64,000 bases of DNA, taken from positions 62,001-126,000 of the forward strand of contig NZ_FNDW01000012.1 in NCBI RefSeq assembly GCF_900099685.1, in the 5' to 3' direction. Shown here piece by piece: positions 1-8,520 of this stretch. The notes under the pieces were generated by a model, which saw nothing but the letters and a program-made list of their open reading frames with translations, was not told the origin of the DNA and did no database searches. The position numbers were made by a program, and so were the translations under genes. Position 1 is the stretch's first letter; each line of letters starts with the position of its first letter. Source of the stretch: Chryseobacterium taeanense (GTDB lineage: Bacteria; Bacteroidota; Bacteroidia; Flavobacteriales; Weeksellaceae).

Positions 1-65
1 TTCAAACCAAGTAGATTTCTTACTTTATTTATTTTTCATTATATTGTTTAATCCAAAATTACAAT

Positions 66-629
66 ATGCTTAAAAACCTACTATTTATCATCATAACTAT
101 TTTATTTTTTTTAGTCTCCTGTAATGACAAGAAAAAAGAAAGAGATTTATTAATGAGAGAAAACCAGTTGCTCGAAAAAGAAAAGCTATTTGCCCAAAAA
201 GAATCTGAATATCAGGTTCTCTTAAAAATGAGAGACAGTATTTTTTCTAAAAAAGATTCTGTAAAAGTTGTTGCATGGCCGGATGAAATAAAAGGTGAAT
301 GGACAGGAAGAGTAATCTGTACAGAATCCAACTGTAGTGACTATGTCGTAGGCGACCAACGTACCGACAACTGGGAGTTTGACAGCGACTCGATACAATT
401 GGCTGCAAAAATCATCAACAACAATAATCTTGTAAGAGTTTACTCAGGGAAACTTGAAAATAATGAGATAAAACTTAATTATAAAACAGATTCAACGTCG
501 AAAAAGCAGGTTGAAATGAATGTTTTGCTAAATGATATTTCACCAAATAAAATCCGAGGAACAAGAACCGTCACCGTAGACCAGTGCATGGCAAAATTCT
601 CCGTAGAACTTTTACGATCCACAAAATAA
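66..629 (+). CDS. Hypothetical lipoprotein with N-terminal coiled coil
   Basis: The 187-residue product begins with a lipoprotein signal peptide: a hydrophobic stretch at residues 5-17 and a lipobox ending in LVSC, with the acceptor Cys at 19. Residues 22-60 are rich in Lys and Glu with heptad-like Leu spacing (a probable coiled coil). The rest looks like a compact beta domain containing Cys residues (CTESNC). I do not recognise a family. It lies 7 bases upstream of the antiporter gene on the same strand, so the two are probably cotranscribed. Location (membrane-anchored, facing the periplasm) is inferred from the signal; function is unknown. Confidence 0.8.
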   Translation: MLKNLLFIIITILFFLVSCNDKKKERDLLMRENQLLEKEKLFAQKESEYQVLLKMRDSIFSKKDSVKVVAWPDEIKGEWTGRVICTESNCSDYVVGDQRTDNWEFDSDSIQLAAKIINNNNLVRVYSGKLENNEIKLNYKTDSTSKKQVEMNVLLNDISPNKIRGTRTVTVDQCMAKFSVELLRSTK

Positions 630-636
630 AACACTT

Positions 637-2760
637 ATGAGCTTACTGAGTTTACACAACCTGAGTCTTCCTATTGAAGATCCTGTGCTGAAATTTTTGC
701 TGGTATTGATTATCGTCCTTGCGGCTCCACTTTTATTAAATAAAATAAAGGTTCCACATTTGCTGGGACTTATTATTGCGGGAGCTGTTATAGGTCCGAA
801 TGGCTTTAATGTTCTGGCCAGAGACAGCAGCATTGTGGTGACGGGAACTACCGGGCTTCTTTACATTATGTTTCTCGCCGGCCTGGAAATTGACATGGGC
901 GATTTTAAAAGAAACAAGTGGAAAAGCCTGGGATATGGTGCTTATGCTTTTATGTTTCCTTTCATTTTAGGATATTTAGGGTCATATTATTTGCTTAATT
1001 TTTCTGTTCTTACGGCCGTACTTTTTGCCAGTCTTTTTTCTTCACAAACACTTATCACATATCCGCTCATCAGCAAGTTGGGAATAGCCAAAAACAGAGC
1101 TGTAAATATTACGGTAGGAGGCACAATGATAACGGACGTAGCCACATTATTGGTTTTAGCGGTAGTTGTAGGAATGGTTCAAGGTGACGTAGGACTTTCT
1201 TTCTGGGTAAAATTATCTGTTTCTTTTCTGGTTTTCGGACTTATCGTATTAATGATTTTTCCGTTGATAGGAAGATGGTTTTTTAAGAAAGTAAACGATA
1301 AAATTTCACAATATATCTTCGTTCTGGTTATGATATATTTTGCTGCCGTTTTAGCTGAACTGGCCGGAGTGGAAGCCATTATCGGTGCATTCTTTGCAGG
1401 ATTGGCTCTTAACCGTCTTATCCCTCACACTTCTTCCCTCATGAATCGGGTTGAATTTGTAGGAAACGCCATTTTTATTCCTTTCTTTCTTATCAGCGTA
1501 GGAATGTTGATTGATTTTAAAGTTTTTTTCAACAGTTTTGAGACCTTAAAAGTAGCTTCCATCATGCTTACAGCATCAATCGGCGGAAAATATATTTCAT
1601 CGGTTGTAGCAAGAAAAACGTTCAGGTTTACCAAAGATGAGGGCAAACTTATTTTCGGACTCAGCTCTGCGTCTGCTGCTGCCACGCTGGCAACGGTGAT
1701 GGTAGGATACAATATCATTATCTCTGAAACCGAAACCGGAGAACCTGTTAGATTATTAAATGAACATGTGCTGAACGGAAGTATTCTCCTGATTCTTATT
1801 TCATGTACAATCTCTTCTTTTGTTTCGCTTTCAAGTGCACAGAAGATTGCAGAACAGGATAATGAAGACACGGTTTCCGGCAAAAACCATGAAGAAGAAA
1901 ATATTCTTTTGGCTTTAAATTATGAAGAAACTGTTGAAAGGATGGTGAATCTGGGAATCATGATTAAAGCACAATCCAACACAGAAGATTTATTTGCATT
2001 AAATGTTATTAACGAGGATAAAAACGAATCTTCAGTAAAAAACGCCGAGAAACTTCTTCATCAGGCTACCGACACCGCTGCTGCTGCCGATGTAAAGATG
2101 CAGGCACTAAAAAGATATGACAATGATGTGGTGAATGGAATCAATAACGTAATTAAAGAACAAAATATTACCGACCTCATCATAGCACTGGAAGATGACA
2201 AAGGCTTCTCTCCCGCTTTTGTTTATAATCTTTATAATGGCTACCTTCAGAATGACGATGTTAATGTGCTTGTTTATCACGCAGCACAACCGCTGTCTAC
2301 CATCAGAACATATGCAGTCATGATCCCCGAAAATGCCCACAAGGAGGCTGGTTTTTTCCATGCCCTTCTCAGAGTTTGGAATATGGCAAGAAATTCCGGG
2401 GCAACCATTATTTTTTATGCTGCTGAAAACATTCTGGATGTTCTTCAAAGAATAATAAAAAAAGCCAATATTGAAGCTGAATTTATCATCATGAAAACAT
2501 GGAAAGACGGCGAAGAAACGGCTTCAAAGCTAAAAGACGATGAAGCATTAATTCTGTTTATGGCAAAACGTGGAATGCAATCGTATATTCCGAGAATGAG
2601 AATGATTCCCGAGCTTCTGAATAAAAGCCTGGCTGATAAAAACTATCTGCTGATTTTCCCTTATTCGGAATATAATGAAAACAGTTCCGAAAAAAGATCC
2701 GTCGGGAATCACGATGATTTTATGGAAATTGGAAATATAATTAAAAAGATTTTTAATTAG
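637..2760 (+). CDS. CPA2-family cation/proton antiporter with USP-like C-terminal region
   Basis: The 707-residue protein has about 12 hydrophobic segments between residues 15 and 400, in the pattern of the KefB/NhaS3-like CPA2 Na+(K+)/H+ exchangers. Recognisable stretches include the early PHLLGLIIAGAVIGPNG motif and GVEAIIGAFFAGLALNR in the ion-binding half. Residues about 425-707 are soluble and resemble a pair of universal-stress-protein-like alpha/beta domains, as in many bacteroidal antiporters. It probably exchanges Na+ or K+ for H+ at the inner membrane; the ion cannot be read from sequence. Start chosen 7 bases after the lipoprotein gene. Confidence 0.88.
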   Translation: MSLLSLHNLSLPIEDPVLKFLLVLIIVLAAPLLLNKIKVPHLLGLIIAGAVIGPNGFNVLARDSSIVVTGTTGLLYIMFLAGLEIDMGDFKRNKWKSLGYGAYAFMFPFILGYLGSYYLLNFSVLTAVLFASLFSSQTLITYPLISKLGIAKNRAVNITVGGTMITDVATLLVLAVVVGMVQGDVGLSFWVKLSVSFLVFGLIVLMIFPLIGRWFFKKVNDKISQYIFVLVMIYFAAVLAELAGVEAIIGAFFAGLALNRLIPHTSSLMNRVEFVGNAIFIPFFLISVGMLIDFKVFFNSFETLKVASIMLTASIGGKYISSVVARKTFRFTKDEGKLIFGLSSASAAATLATVMVGYNIIISETETGEPVRLLNEHVLNGSILLILISCTISSFVSLSSAQKIAEQDNEDTVSGKNHEEENILLALNYEETVERMVNLGIMIKAQSNTEDLFALNVINEDKNESSVKNAEKLLHQATDTAAAADVKMQALKRYDNDVVNGINNVIKEQNITDLIIALEDDKGFSPAFVYNLYNGYLQNDDVNVLVYHAAQPLSTIRTYAVMIPENAHKEAGFFHALLRVWNMARNSGATIIFYAAENILDVLQRIIKKANIEAEFIIMKTWKDGEETASKLKDDEALILFMAKRGMQSYIPRMRMIPELLNKSLADKNYLLIFPYSEYNENSSEKRSVGNHDDFMEIGNIIKKIFN

Positions 2761-2769
2761 ATGCTCGGC

Positions 2770-2802
2770 ATCCCTAACAGAGTTTGAAAGTCTGTTAGGG
2801 AT
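2770..2802. terminator. Bidirectional hairpin between convergent genes
   Basis: A perfect 12-bp inverted repeat (ATCCCTAACAGA / TCTGTTAGGGAT) with a 9-nt loop lies exactly between the end of the antiporter gene and the end of purK. The flanking T-runs are weak on both sides, so termination in both directions is an inference from position and stem strength. Confidence 0.6.
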
Positions 2803-2804
2803 AA

Positions 2805-3917
2805 TTACTCCGCGATCACTCTCACCATTCCTTTCACCATCACCAACTTTTCCATTAGTTCTTCTCTGGACTCCGCAAGAACATTGATGTGTCCCATTTT
2901 TCTTCCTGGCTTTGTTTCTGTTTTTCCGTATAGGTGAATGTAGGTTTCCGGTAATCTCAACACATCTTCCATACCTTCATAAACGACTTTTCCGGAATAA
3001 CCTTCTGCGCCTACAAGATTCAGCATTCCGCTATAGATAATGGCATCAGTATCCGCTAGAGGTAAATTTTTAACTACACGGTACATCTGCTCAAACTGAG
3101 AGTTGGCATTTCCTTCCTGACTCTGATGCCCCGAATTGTGTAATCTTGGAGCCGTTTCATTTACCCAGACTTTTCCTTCTTTATCTAAAAACAATTCAAT
3201 CGCAAAAAGCCCCGGAGAATTTATAGCATTCAAGAATTTTTCGGTGATAGAATCGATCTGTTCTTCAATATCCTCAGACAATGCAACAGGACAGATATTG
3301 AAATCCAATAAATTTAATTTAGGATCCGCCACCATTTCCGTAACAGGAAAAGTTTTGGTTTCTCCATTTTCATTCCTTGCAACGATGACAGAAAGTTCTT
3401 TGTCAATATCCACAAGCTTTTCAATTACAGAATCTGCAATCCAGAGATTTTTCATGTCTTCTGCTGTACGGATTACCTGAACGCCTTTTCCGTCGTATCC
3501 TCCCGTATTCATTTTCTGAACAAAAGGTAAAGGCATTTTAATCTCATCAGAACTTCCGTCCATTATTTCAAATTCCGGACTTGGAATGTCATGAGCTTTA
3601 TAAAATTGTTTCTGAAGAATTTTCTGTTGAATGGTTTTAATAATATTGGAATTCGGAACCACTTTTACACCTTGGCTTTCAAGTTCCGCCAAAGCATCTG
3701 CATTTACATGTTCGATCTCGATGGTTACGACATCTTTATCTTTACCGAAATTCAGAACCGTCTCATAATCATTGAAACTTCCCTGTGTAAAATACGAAAT
3801 ATTGTGGCATGGCGCATCAGAAGCCGGATCCAGCGTATAAAATTCATCGTCATATTTCAATGCTTCCTGAATCAGCATTCTTCCGAGCTGTCCGCCTCCT
3901 AAAATTCCTATTTTCAT
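2805..3917 (-). CDS. purK: 5-(carboxyamino)imidazole ribonucleotide synthase PurK
   Basis: This 370-residue ATP-grasp enzyme makes N5-CAIR from AIR, bicarbonate and ATP in de novo purine synthesis. The N terminus carries GILGGGQLGRM (residues 3-13), typical of PurK. The ATP-grasp core follows (QKMNTGGYDGKGVQV near 135-150), and the Mg/ATP-binding segment VNETAPRLHNSGHQ lies near 250-264. Length matches the family. purE is not next door. It lies 70 bases downstream of the DUF1543 gene on the same strand and probably shares its transcript. Confidence 0.96.
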   Translation of the reverse strand: MKIGILGGGQLGRMLIQEALKYDDEFYTLDPASDAPCHNISYFTQGSFNDYETVLNFGKDKDVVTIEIEHVNADALAELESQGVKVVPNSNIIKTIQQKILQKQFYKAHDIPSPEFEIMDGSSDEIKMPLPFVQKMNTGGYDGKGVQVIRTAEDMKNLWIADSVIEKLVDIDKELSVIVARNENGETKTFPVTEMVADPKLNLLDFNICPVALSEDIEEQIDSITEKFLNAINSPGLFAIELFLDKEGKVWVNETAPRLHNSGHQSQEGNANSQFEQMYRVVKNLPLADTDAIIYSGMLNLVGAEGYSGKVVYEGMEDVLRLPETYIHLYGKTETKPGRKMGHINVLAESREELMEKLVMVKGMVRVIAE

Positions 3918-3987
3918 TTTTACTTTTATTTTTCTATTTAGATTTAATATTAAAATTTATGCTTTGCAAAGAAATTCAGTCCAGCAA

Positions 3988-4539
3988 TTATTGTATCTTA
4001 TCTATTTTCAAATAGCCAAGGCTTACAAAATTTTCCTGATTCTCTGCATCAGATTTTACGAGTGAAATGGCATATTTCCTTTTCATATCTGAAGGTAAAA
4101 TTTCTTTTACAGGAAAAATATCATCGATATCCACTCCAAGCTTTTCATCAATATGACTGGTAGCTCCTTTGAATCCCATTGTTTTATAAAATTCAGTAGA
4201 TTTTGCTTTTTTTACGGCTTCGCCCATAGAATTGGCTACTACGAGATGCTGCTCATGAAATTCTTCAAAAAACCCTCTTTTATATCCTCCGAGATTGATG
4301 AAGTACAACTGCTCTTCGGAAGTTCCCTCTCCCCTTTCTACAATTTTCACCTCATATCCGTCTACATACTTCACCTCCTGATAACAATCGATATGGATTT
4401 TCCCTTTTGCTTCTTTCCAGAATGTTTTCATATCTTCTACAAGATCTTTCAGGTTTTCTGCAATACCGAAAAACACATCGTGCTGCTCTATATTTCTTCC
4501 GGGCGGTGTGGCTCCCAGAATGACATAAAATAATTTCAT
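3988..4539 (-). CDS. DUF1543 domain-containing protein
   Basis: The 183-residue protein opens with FYVILGATPPGRNIEQHDVFFGI, which resembles the start of DUF1543 proteins (a Gly-Ala/Gly-x-Pro-Gly-x-Ile-Glu-x-His-Asp pattern). A second related half may follow, from ISLVKSD onward. No signal peptide or membrane segment is visible, so it is probably cytosolic. Biochemical role unknown. It is the first gene of a probable operon with purK and is transcribed divergently from the TauE gene across an 85-base region holding promoter boxes on both strands. Confidence 0.75.
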   Translation of the reverse strand: MKLFYVILGATPPGRNIEQHDVFFGIAENLKDLVEDMKTFWKEAKGKIHIDCYQEVKYVDGYEVKIVERGEGTSEEQLYFINLGGYKRGFFEEFHEQHLVVANSMGEAVKKAKSTEFYKTMGFKGATSHIDEKLGVDIDDIFPVKEILPSDMKRKYAISLVKSDAENQENFVSLGYLKIDKIQ

Positions 4540-4567
4540 TTAAAATTTTGTTTATGCAAAAATACAT

Positions 4568-4575
4568 CAAATTTA
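4568..4575 (-). promoter_or_regulatory. -7 box for DUF1543-purK unit
   Basis: On the minus strand TAAATTTG fits the Bacteroidota -7 consensus TAnnTTTG and lies about 29 bases upstream of the DUF1543 start. I could not find a TTG -33 element at a proper distance, so only the -7 half is supported. Confidence 0.4.
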
Positions 4576-4588
4576 TCTTTTTTAAACG

Positions 4589-4620
4589 TTTGGCAGACTA
4601 GTGCAATAGTTTTATATTTG
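4589..4620 (+). promoter_or_regulatory. Leaderless-type promoter for the TauE gene
   Basis: TTTGG at 4589-4593 (the -33 element), about 20 bases of spacer, and TATATTTG at 4613-4620 (the -7 element) form a near-consensus Bacteroidota promoter. The -7 box ends 4 bases before the ATG at 4625. With the usual spacing the transcript would start about 2 bases before the start codon, so the mRNA should be leaderless. Confidence 0.65.
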
Positions 4621-4624
4621 TAGC

Positions 4625-5455
4625 ATGTCAGAAATCATTATTCTCTTCCTTGGAGCAATTTCGGCAGGACTTCTGGGTTCCCTGACCGGTTTAGGAGGCG
4701 GAGTTATTATTATTCCTTTATTGACGCTGGGTTTCGGCGTTCCTATGCATTACGCTATCGGCGCATCTTTAATTTCGGTGATCGGAACTTCCTCCGGTGC
4801 TGCGGTTGCTTTTGTAAAAGAAGGTTTTACCAATATGCGGATCGGAATGTTTCTGGAGATTGCCACAACAGCAGGAGCCATTGTGGGAGCTTTGGTTTCA
4901 GGAATGCTTAATCCGAATACCATCGGAATTATTTTCGCCAGCATTCTTCTTCTGACGGTTATTTTAAACCTAAAAGGAAAACCCGACCATCAGGAACCTC
5001 TGATTAAAGGAAGTCTTGAGGAAAAATTAAAGTTGTTCGGAACCTTTCCTGATAAAGGTGTTTTAAAAAGTTATTCTGCTAGAAATACAATTCCGGGATT
5101 TTTCATGATGATGTTTGCAGGTGCGATGTCCGGACTTTTGGGAATCGGATCCGGCGCTTTGAAAGTGCTTGCCATGGACAATATGATGAAACTGCCTTTT
5201 AAAGTTTCAACGACGACCAGTAATTTTATGATTGGTGTAACGGCTGTTGCGAGTGCATTGATCTATTTCCAGAGAGGTGAAATCGTTCCTGTAATTGTAG
5301 CTCCTGTTCTGATCGGAGTTGTAGTGGGAAGCTTCATCGGATCAAAAACACTGATGGTTTCCAAAACAAAAAAACTAAAGGTATTTTTTGCTATTGTAAT
5401 CACTATCTTATCGGTTTATATGATGTATAACGGTATCAATAAAAGCTTCAGATAA
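4625..5455 (+). CDS. TauE/SafE-family sulfite/sulfur-compound exporter
   Basis: The 276-residue membrane protein has two TauE/SafE half repeats. Each begins with the family signature: GLLGSLTGLGGGVIIIP near residue 16 and SGLLGIGSGALKV near residue 168. About eight hydrophobic segments are visible. The family moves small organosulfur or sulfite anions across the inner membrane; the substrate here is unknown. Its stop overlaps the start of the DUF1634 gene by one base, a common pairing for this family. Confidence 0.9.
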   Translation: MSEIIILFLGAISAGLLGSLTGLGGGVIIIPLLTLGFGVPMHYAIGASLISVIGTSSGAAVAFVKEGFTNMRIGMFLEIATTAGAIVGALVSGMLNPNTIGIIFASILLLTVILNLKGKPDHQEPLIKGSLEEKLKLFGTFPDKGVLKSYSARNTIPGFFMMMFAGAMSGLLGIGSGALKVLAMDNMMKLPFKVSTTTSNFMIGVTAVASALIYFQRGEIVPVIVAPVLIGVVVGSFIGSKTLMVSKTKKLKVFFAIVITILSVYMMYNGINKSFR

Positions 5456-5838
5456 TGAAAAAGAACTTCACAGATATCGATCTGAACAGATCTGTAGGAA
5501 ATTTACTGAGGCTGGGAGTCATTCTTTCCGTAATAACATCATTAATTGGTTTTATAAAGCTTTTTACAGAAGGTTTTAAAATGCCGAAAAAATACACTTC
5601 TCTTAATATGGGAAGCTCTTCAGAGAAAATTTGGGGACAGTTTTGGGATTCACTTTGTAAAGGTGAAGGAATGGCTATCATTCAATTGGGAATTTTATTA
5701 CTGATCTTTACTCCTTTAATGAGAATTATTTTTGCTCTGATTGGGTATTCAAAAGAAAAAGACTACGTATATGTAGTCATTTCTTCGATTGTTTTAGCAA
5801 TTATGGCAGTAAGCTTTTTTACCGGCTATGCTCATTAA
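5455..5838 (+). CDS. DUF1634 family membrane protein
   Basis: This 127-residue protein has three or four membrane segments (about 17-35, 70-95 and 100-122) and the layout of DUF1634 proteins, which are commonly encoded directly after TauE/SafE exporters. Start and upstream stop overlap (TAATG), showing translational coupling, so it is probably a subunit or partner of the exporter. Its last 20 bases overlap the 3' end of the convergent beta-lactamase gene. Confidence 0.8.
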   Translation: MKKNFTDIDLNRSVGNLLRLGVILSVITSLIGFIKLFTEGFKMPKKYTSLNMGSSSEKIWGQFWDSLCKGEGMAIIQLGILLLIFTPLMRIIFALIGYSKEKDYVYVVISSIVLAIMAVSFFTGYAH

Positions 5839-6697
5839 TATCTTCTGATTTTTTTTCAAGATATTGTTTTTCCAGAGAATCAAGGTCGTCAAAATATTCC
5901 TTTTTATTCATAAAAACTTCTGGGTTATACGCATCTTTTGGATTATGCTTTTCGTGAAGACTGAACTGGCTTGCATGAGAAGCTGCCCAGATATCAAAAT
6001 TCAGTTTTTTCATAGCATTTAAAGTATATTCATAATCTTTTGCAATCGTCGGATAAGCTTTAACTTCAGAAAATTTCTTATCAATAATAATGCTCGGCAT
6101 ATTGGCAATTAAAACTTTGTAGCTTCTGTTGCTATCCTTAGTTTCAAACACATAGCTGCAAGAGCCTTTTGTATGACCCGGATGATGAAGCATCATCAAT
6201 TTTGTATTTCCGAGTGTAACTAAATCTTTATCCTTTAAAATAAAATCAGGGTTGACCGGTTTAAAAGTAACACCATACTTTCCCATCTCGTAATCTGATT
6301 TCCCTCCGCTTTTCAGGGCATCGACATCAGCATAATCGACATATAATTTTGCGCCCGTTTCTTTTTTGATATCGGCCATCGCTCCTAAATGGTCATAATG
6401 TGCCTGTGTAAGCAATAATATTTTGGTATCCTGGTATTTAAACCCTAACTTTTTTATATTGTTTTTAATAATTGGAAGCGAGTTGGCAAGTCCCGTGTTG
6501 ATAAGAATATTTCCTTTATTCGTCACAATAAGATAGGACGCAAGATCATAAGTACCTACATAGTAAAGATTTCCGGCAATTCGGAAGGGTTCGTAAGCCT
6601 TTGACCACTCTTCCGGATGGTTTTTTGGTTCATTAACTTTTTGAGCATTTACTTGTACTGTCAGTGCTATTGCAAACAGTATGATAATTTTTTTCAT
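5819..6697 (-). CDS. GOB-like subclass B3 metallo-beta-lactamase
   Basis: The 292-residue protein has a Sec signal peptide (cleavage after VNAQ, near residue 19) and aligns by eye along its whole length with GOB enzymes: AYEPFRIAGNLYYVGTYDLASYLIV and the C-terminal WAASHASQFSLH match closely. The metal motif reads TQAHYDHLG, with Gln in place of the first His, which is the GOB-type substitution. The other ligands (HPGHTKG and SHASQF) are present. It should hydrolyse beta-lactams in the periplasm using zinc. It follows the VOC gene by 27 bases, probably in one unit. Whether it confers resistance cannot be read from sequence. Confidence 0.93.
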   Translation of the reverse strand: MKKIIILFAIALTVQVNAQKVNEPKNHPEEWSKAYEPFRIAGNLYYVGTYDLASYLIVTNKGNILINTGLANSLPIIKNNIKKLGFKYQDTKILLLTQAHYDHLGAMADIKKETGAKLYVDYADVDALKSGGKSDYEMGKYGVTFKPVNPDFILKDKDLVTLGNTKLMMLHHPGHTKGSCSYVFETKDSNRSYKVLIANMPSIIIDKKFSEVKAYPTIAKDYEYTLNAMKKLNFDIWAASHASQFSLHEKHNPKDAYNPEVFMNKKEYFDDLDSLEKQYLEKKSEDINEHSR

Positions 6698-6724
6698 TAT
6701 TAAATTAAATTTCTTTTTAATTAT

Positions 6725-7102
6725 TTATATTTCGTAAAATTCCAATGGTAACTGATCGGGATCCTGAGTGAAGAAAAACTCTTTTCCCGTGAATTCATCT
6801 ATCCTGATTTCTTCACAAATTAGCCCTTTTTGAATTAATTCTTCACGTTTTTCGTCAACATTTTCAACCGAAAAAGCTAAATGTCTTAAACCACAAGCTT
6901 CAGGTCGGGAAGGTCGTTTCGGAGGATCAGGAAACGAAAACAGCTCGATAACATAATGATTCCCGATAGCAAGATCCAGCTTAAAGGATTGTCTTTCTTC
7001 CCGGTACACTTCCCGTAAAATCTGTAAACCTAGCACTTCGGTGTAGAAGTATTTAGAAACTTTATAATCTGAACAAATAATGGCAATATGATGAATTTTC
7101 AT
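6725..7102 (-). CDS. VOC-family protein, YaeR/GloA2-like
   Basis: The 125-residue single-domain protein starts MKIHHIAIICSDY and ends DPDQLPLEFYEI, the form of the YaeR/GloA2 branch of vicinal-oxygen-chelate proteins. Candidate metal ligands are His5, the Glu in VIELFSFP, His74 in LRHLAF, and the Glu near the C terminus (LPLEFYE). The family includes lactoylglutathione lyases and related isomerases; the substrate here is not known. It is the first gene of a two-gene unit with the beta-lactamase. Confidence 0.85.
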   Translation of the reverse strand: MKIHHIAIICSDYKVSKYFYTEVLGLQILREVYREERQSFKLDLAIGNHYVIELFSFPDPPKRPSRPEACGLRHLAFSVENVDEKREELIQKGLICEEIRIDEFTGKEFFFTQDPDQLPLEFYEI

Positions 7103-7256
7103 TTTAAATTATCTGATTTCTTTGCAGAACAAAAATTTATTTATAATAAACTCGTATGTCTGAAACGGTTTAATTGTTGTTAATAATACGCTTTAAAGAT
7201 AATTTGATTTGAGGAATAATAAAAAATAAATTAAATTTATAGAATTATTTTAATAT

Positions 7257-8345
7257 ATGTGGACAGCCTATCTGATTCTGACTGTATTGTTGTTGATTCT
7301 AACCATACTGCCAAAAATTCAACATTCTCACTGGATATTCCGTGTGCCGGAGTTTGGTAAAATCCAGATTACCTTTTTCACACTTTTCACGCTTCTTCTG
7401 GGATTTGCTGTTTCTGGTGAATCTAAATATTTTTGGTATTATCAGGGATTGCTGCTGCTTATACTTATCCATCACAGTGTAATTCTGGTAAAATATACGC
7501 CTGTTTATCCTGTAAAAAAGTTTACCCCAAAATATCAGTCTTCTGAAAAGGTGCATTTTATTTCTGCCAATGTATATCAGTTTAATAAAGAATATCACCG
7601 TTTTATTCAGCTTATCGAAAAACATAAGCCTGAAATGTTTCTCACCATGGAAAGTAATAAAGATTGGGAAAAAGCTTTACAACCTTTGGAAAAAGACTAT
7701 CCGTATCATCATAAAGTGACGCTGGAAAACACATATGGAATGCATTTTTATTCAAAAATTAAAATAGAAAACTCACAAACACATTTTTTTGTAGCAGATG
7801 ATATTCCCAGTATTGAAGCCCATTTAAAGACGGAAGACGGATACTCGTTTGTATTTTTCGGAGTCCATCCGCCGCCGCCAAGTCCGACCGAAGAAGAAAC
7901 CTCGAAAGAAAGAGACGGCGATCTTTTAAGTACAGCCAGAAGAATAATAGAAATTAAAAAACCGGTGATTGTTGTAGGAGATTTTAATAATGTGGCATGG
8001 TCTAAATCTTCCATCCTATTCAGAAAAACAAGCCATCTTATCGACCCGAGAATGGGACATTCTTTTGTTTCTACTTTTCATGCCAACTATCGTTTATTAA
8101 GATTTCCTATCGATCTGATGTTTCACAGCGAAGAAATTTTTATAGACCAACTGAAAACACTACCAAGCTTTGGATCGGATCATCTTCCGGTATATTGTGA
8201 GTTTTTCATTGACTATGAACAGGAGAAAAAGCAGGAAGAAAGAATTGATTATGCTAATCAGGAAGAAAAGGAGCAAGCACGGGAAATGATAGAAGAGGGA
8301 AAGAAAGAAGATGGAGAACGGGATACGGTGGTGACTGAAGATTAA
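7257..8345 (+). CDS. Membrane-anchored endonuclease/exonuclease/phosphatase family protein
   Basis: The 362-residue protein begins with about three membrane segments (residues 2-18, 36-50, 58-76), followed by an EEP (DNase I-like) domain. Visible catalytic motifs are FISANVY with the metal Glu in LTMES, then VVGDFNNVAW and the C-terminal GSDHLPV. The last 45 residues are a highly charged Glu/Lys tail. It is probably an inner-membrane phosphodiesterase or phosphatase; the substrate (nucleic acid, lipid head group or other) cannot be told. It is transcribed divergently from the VOC gene. Confidence 0.85.
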   Translation: MWTAYLILTVLLLILTILPKIQHSHWIFRVPEFGKIQITFFTLFTLLLGFAVSGESKYFWYYQGLLLLILIHHSVILVKYTPVYPVKKFTPKYQSSEKVHFISANVYQFNKEYHRFIQLIEKHKPEMFLTMESNKDWEKALQPLEKDYPYHHKVTLENTYGMHFYSKIKIENSQTHFFVADDIPSIEAHLKTEDGYSFVFFGVHPPPPSPTEEETSKERDGDLLSTARRIIEIKKPVIVVGDFNNVAWSKSSILFRKTSHLIDPRMGHSFVSTFHANYRLLRFPIDLMFHSEEIFIDQLKTLPSFGSDHLPVYCEFFIDYEQEKKQEERIDYANQEEKEQAREMIEEGKKEDGERDTVVTED

Positions 8346-8421
8346 CCGTTTTGCCAAAACAAAAACGAGTTCAAAAAAAGCCCGTATTATGTTATTTCCA
8401 ACTAATTATTCTATTCTTGCC

Positions 8422-8520
8422 TCACGTTCCTGTAGAAATTCCTTTTTCGTGTTTTAAACATAAGCAAGCAATTACAAAAAAGACTAATATTACAACTAAA
8501 TAAAAATATTTCTTTTTCAC
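8422..8520 (-). CDS. Possible 32-residue membrane peptide after mvaD
   Basis: A GTG-initiated frame starts on the base immediately after the mvaD stop codon. It encodes a positively charged N terminus (MKKKYF), one hydrophobic segment with an ACLC motif, and a short polar tail. No family is recognised. The abutting position would allow translational coupling, but the start is non-ATG and the peptide is short, so this could be chance. Confidence 0.3.
   Translation of the reverse strand: MKKKYFYLVVILVFFVIACLCLKHEKGISTGT

Noticed and set aside
1425..1883. Minus-strand 152-codon frame inside the antiporter gene
   Set aside because: It lies antisense to a well-supported membrane protein gene and reads as a shadow with no features of its own.
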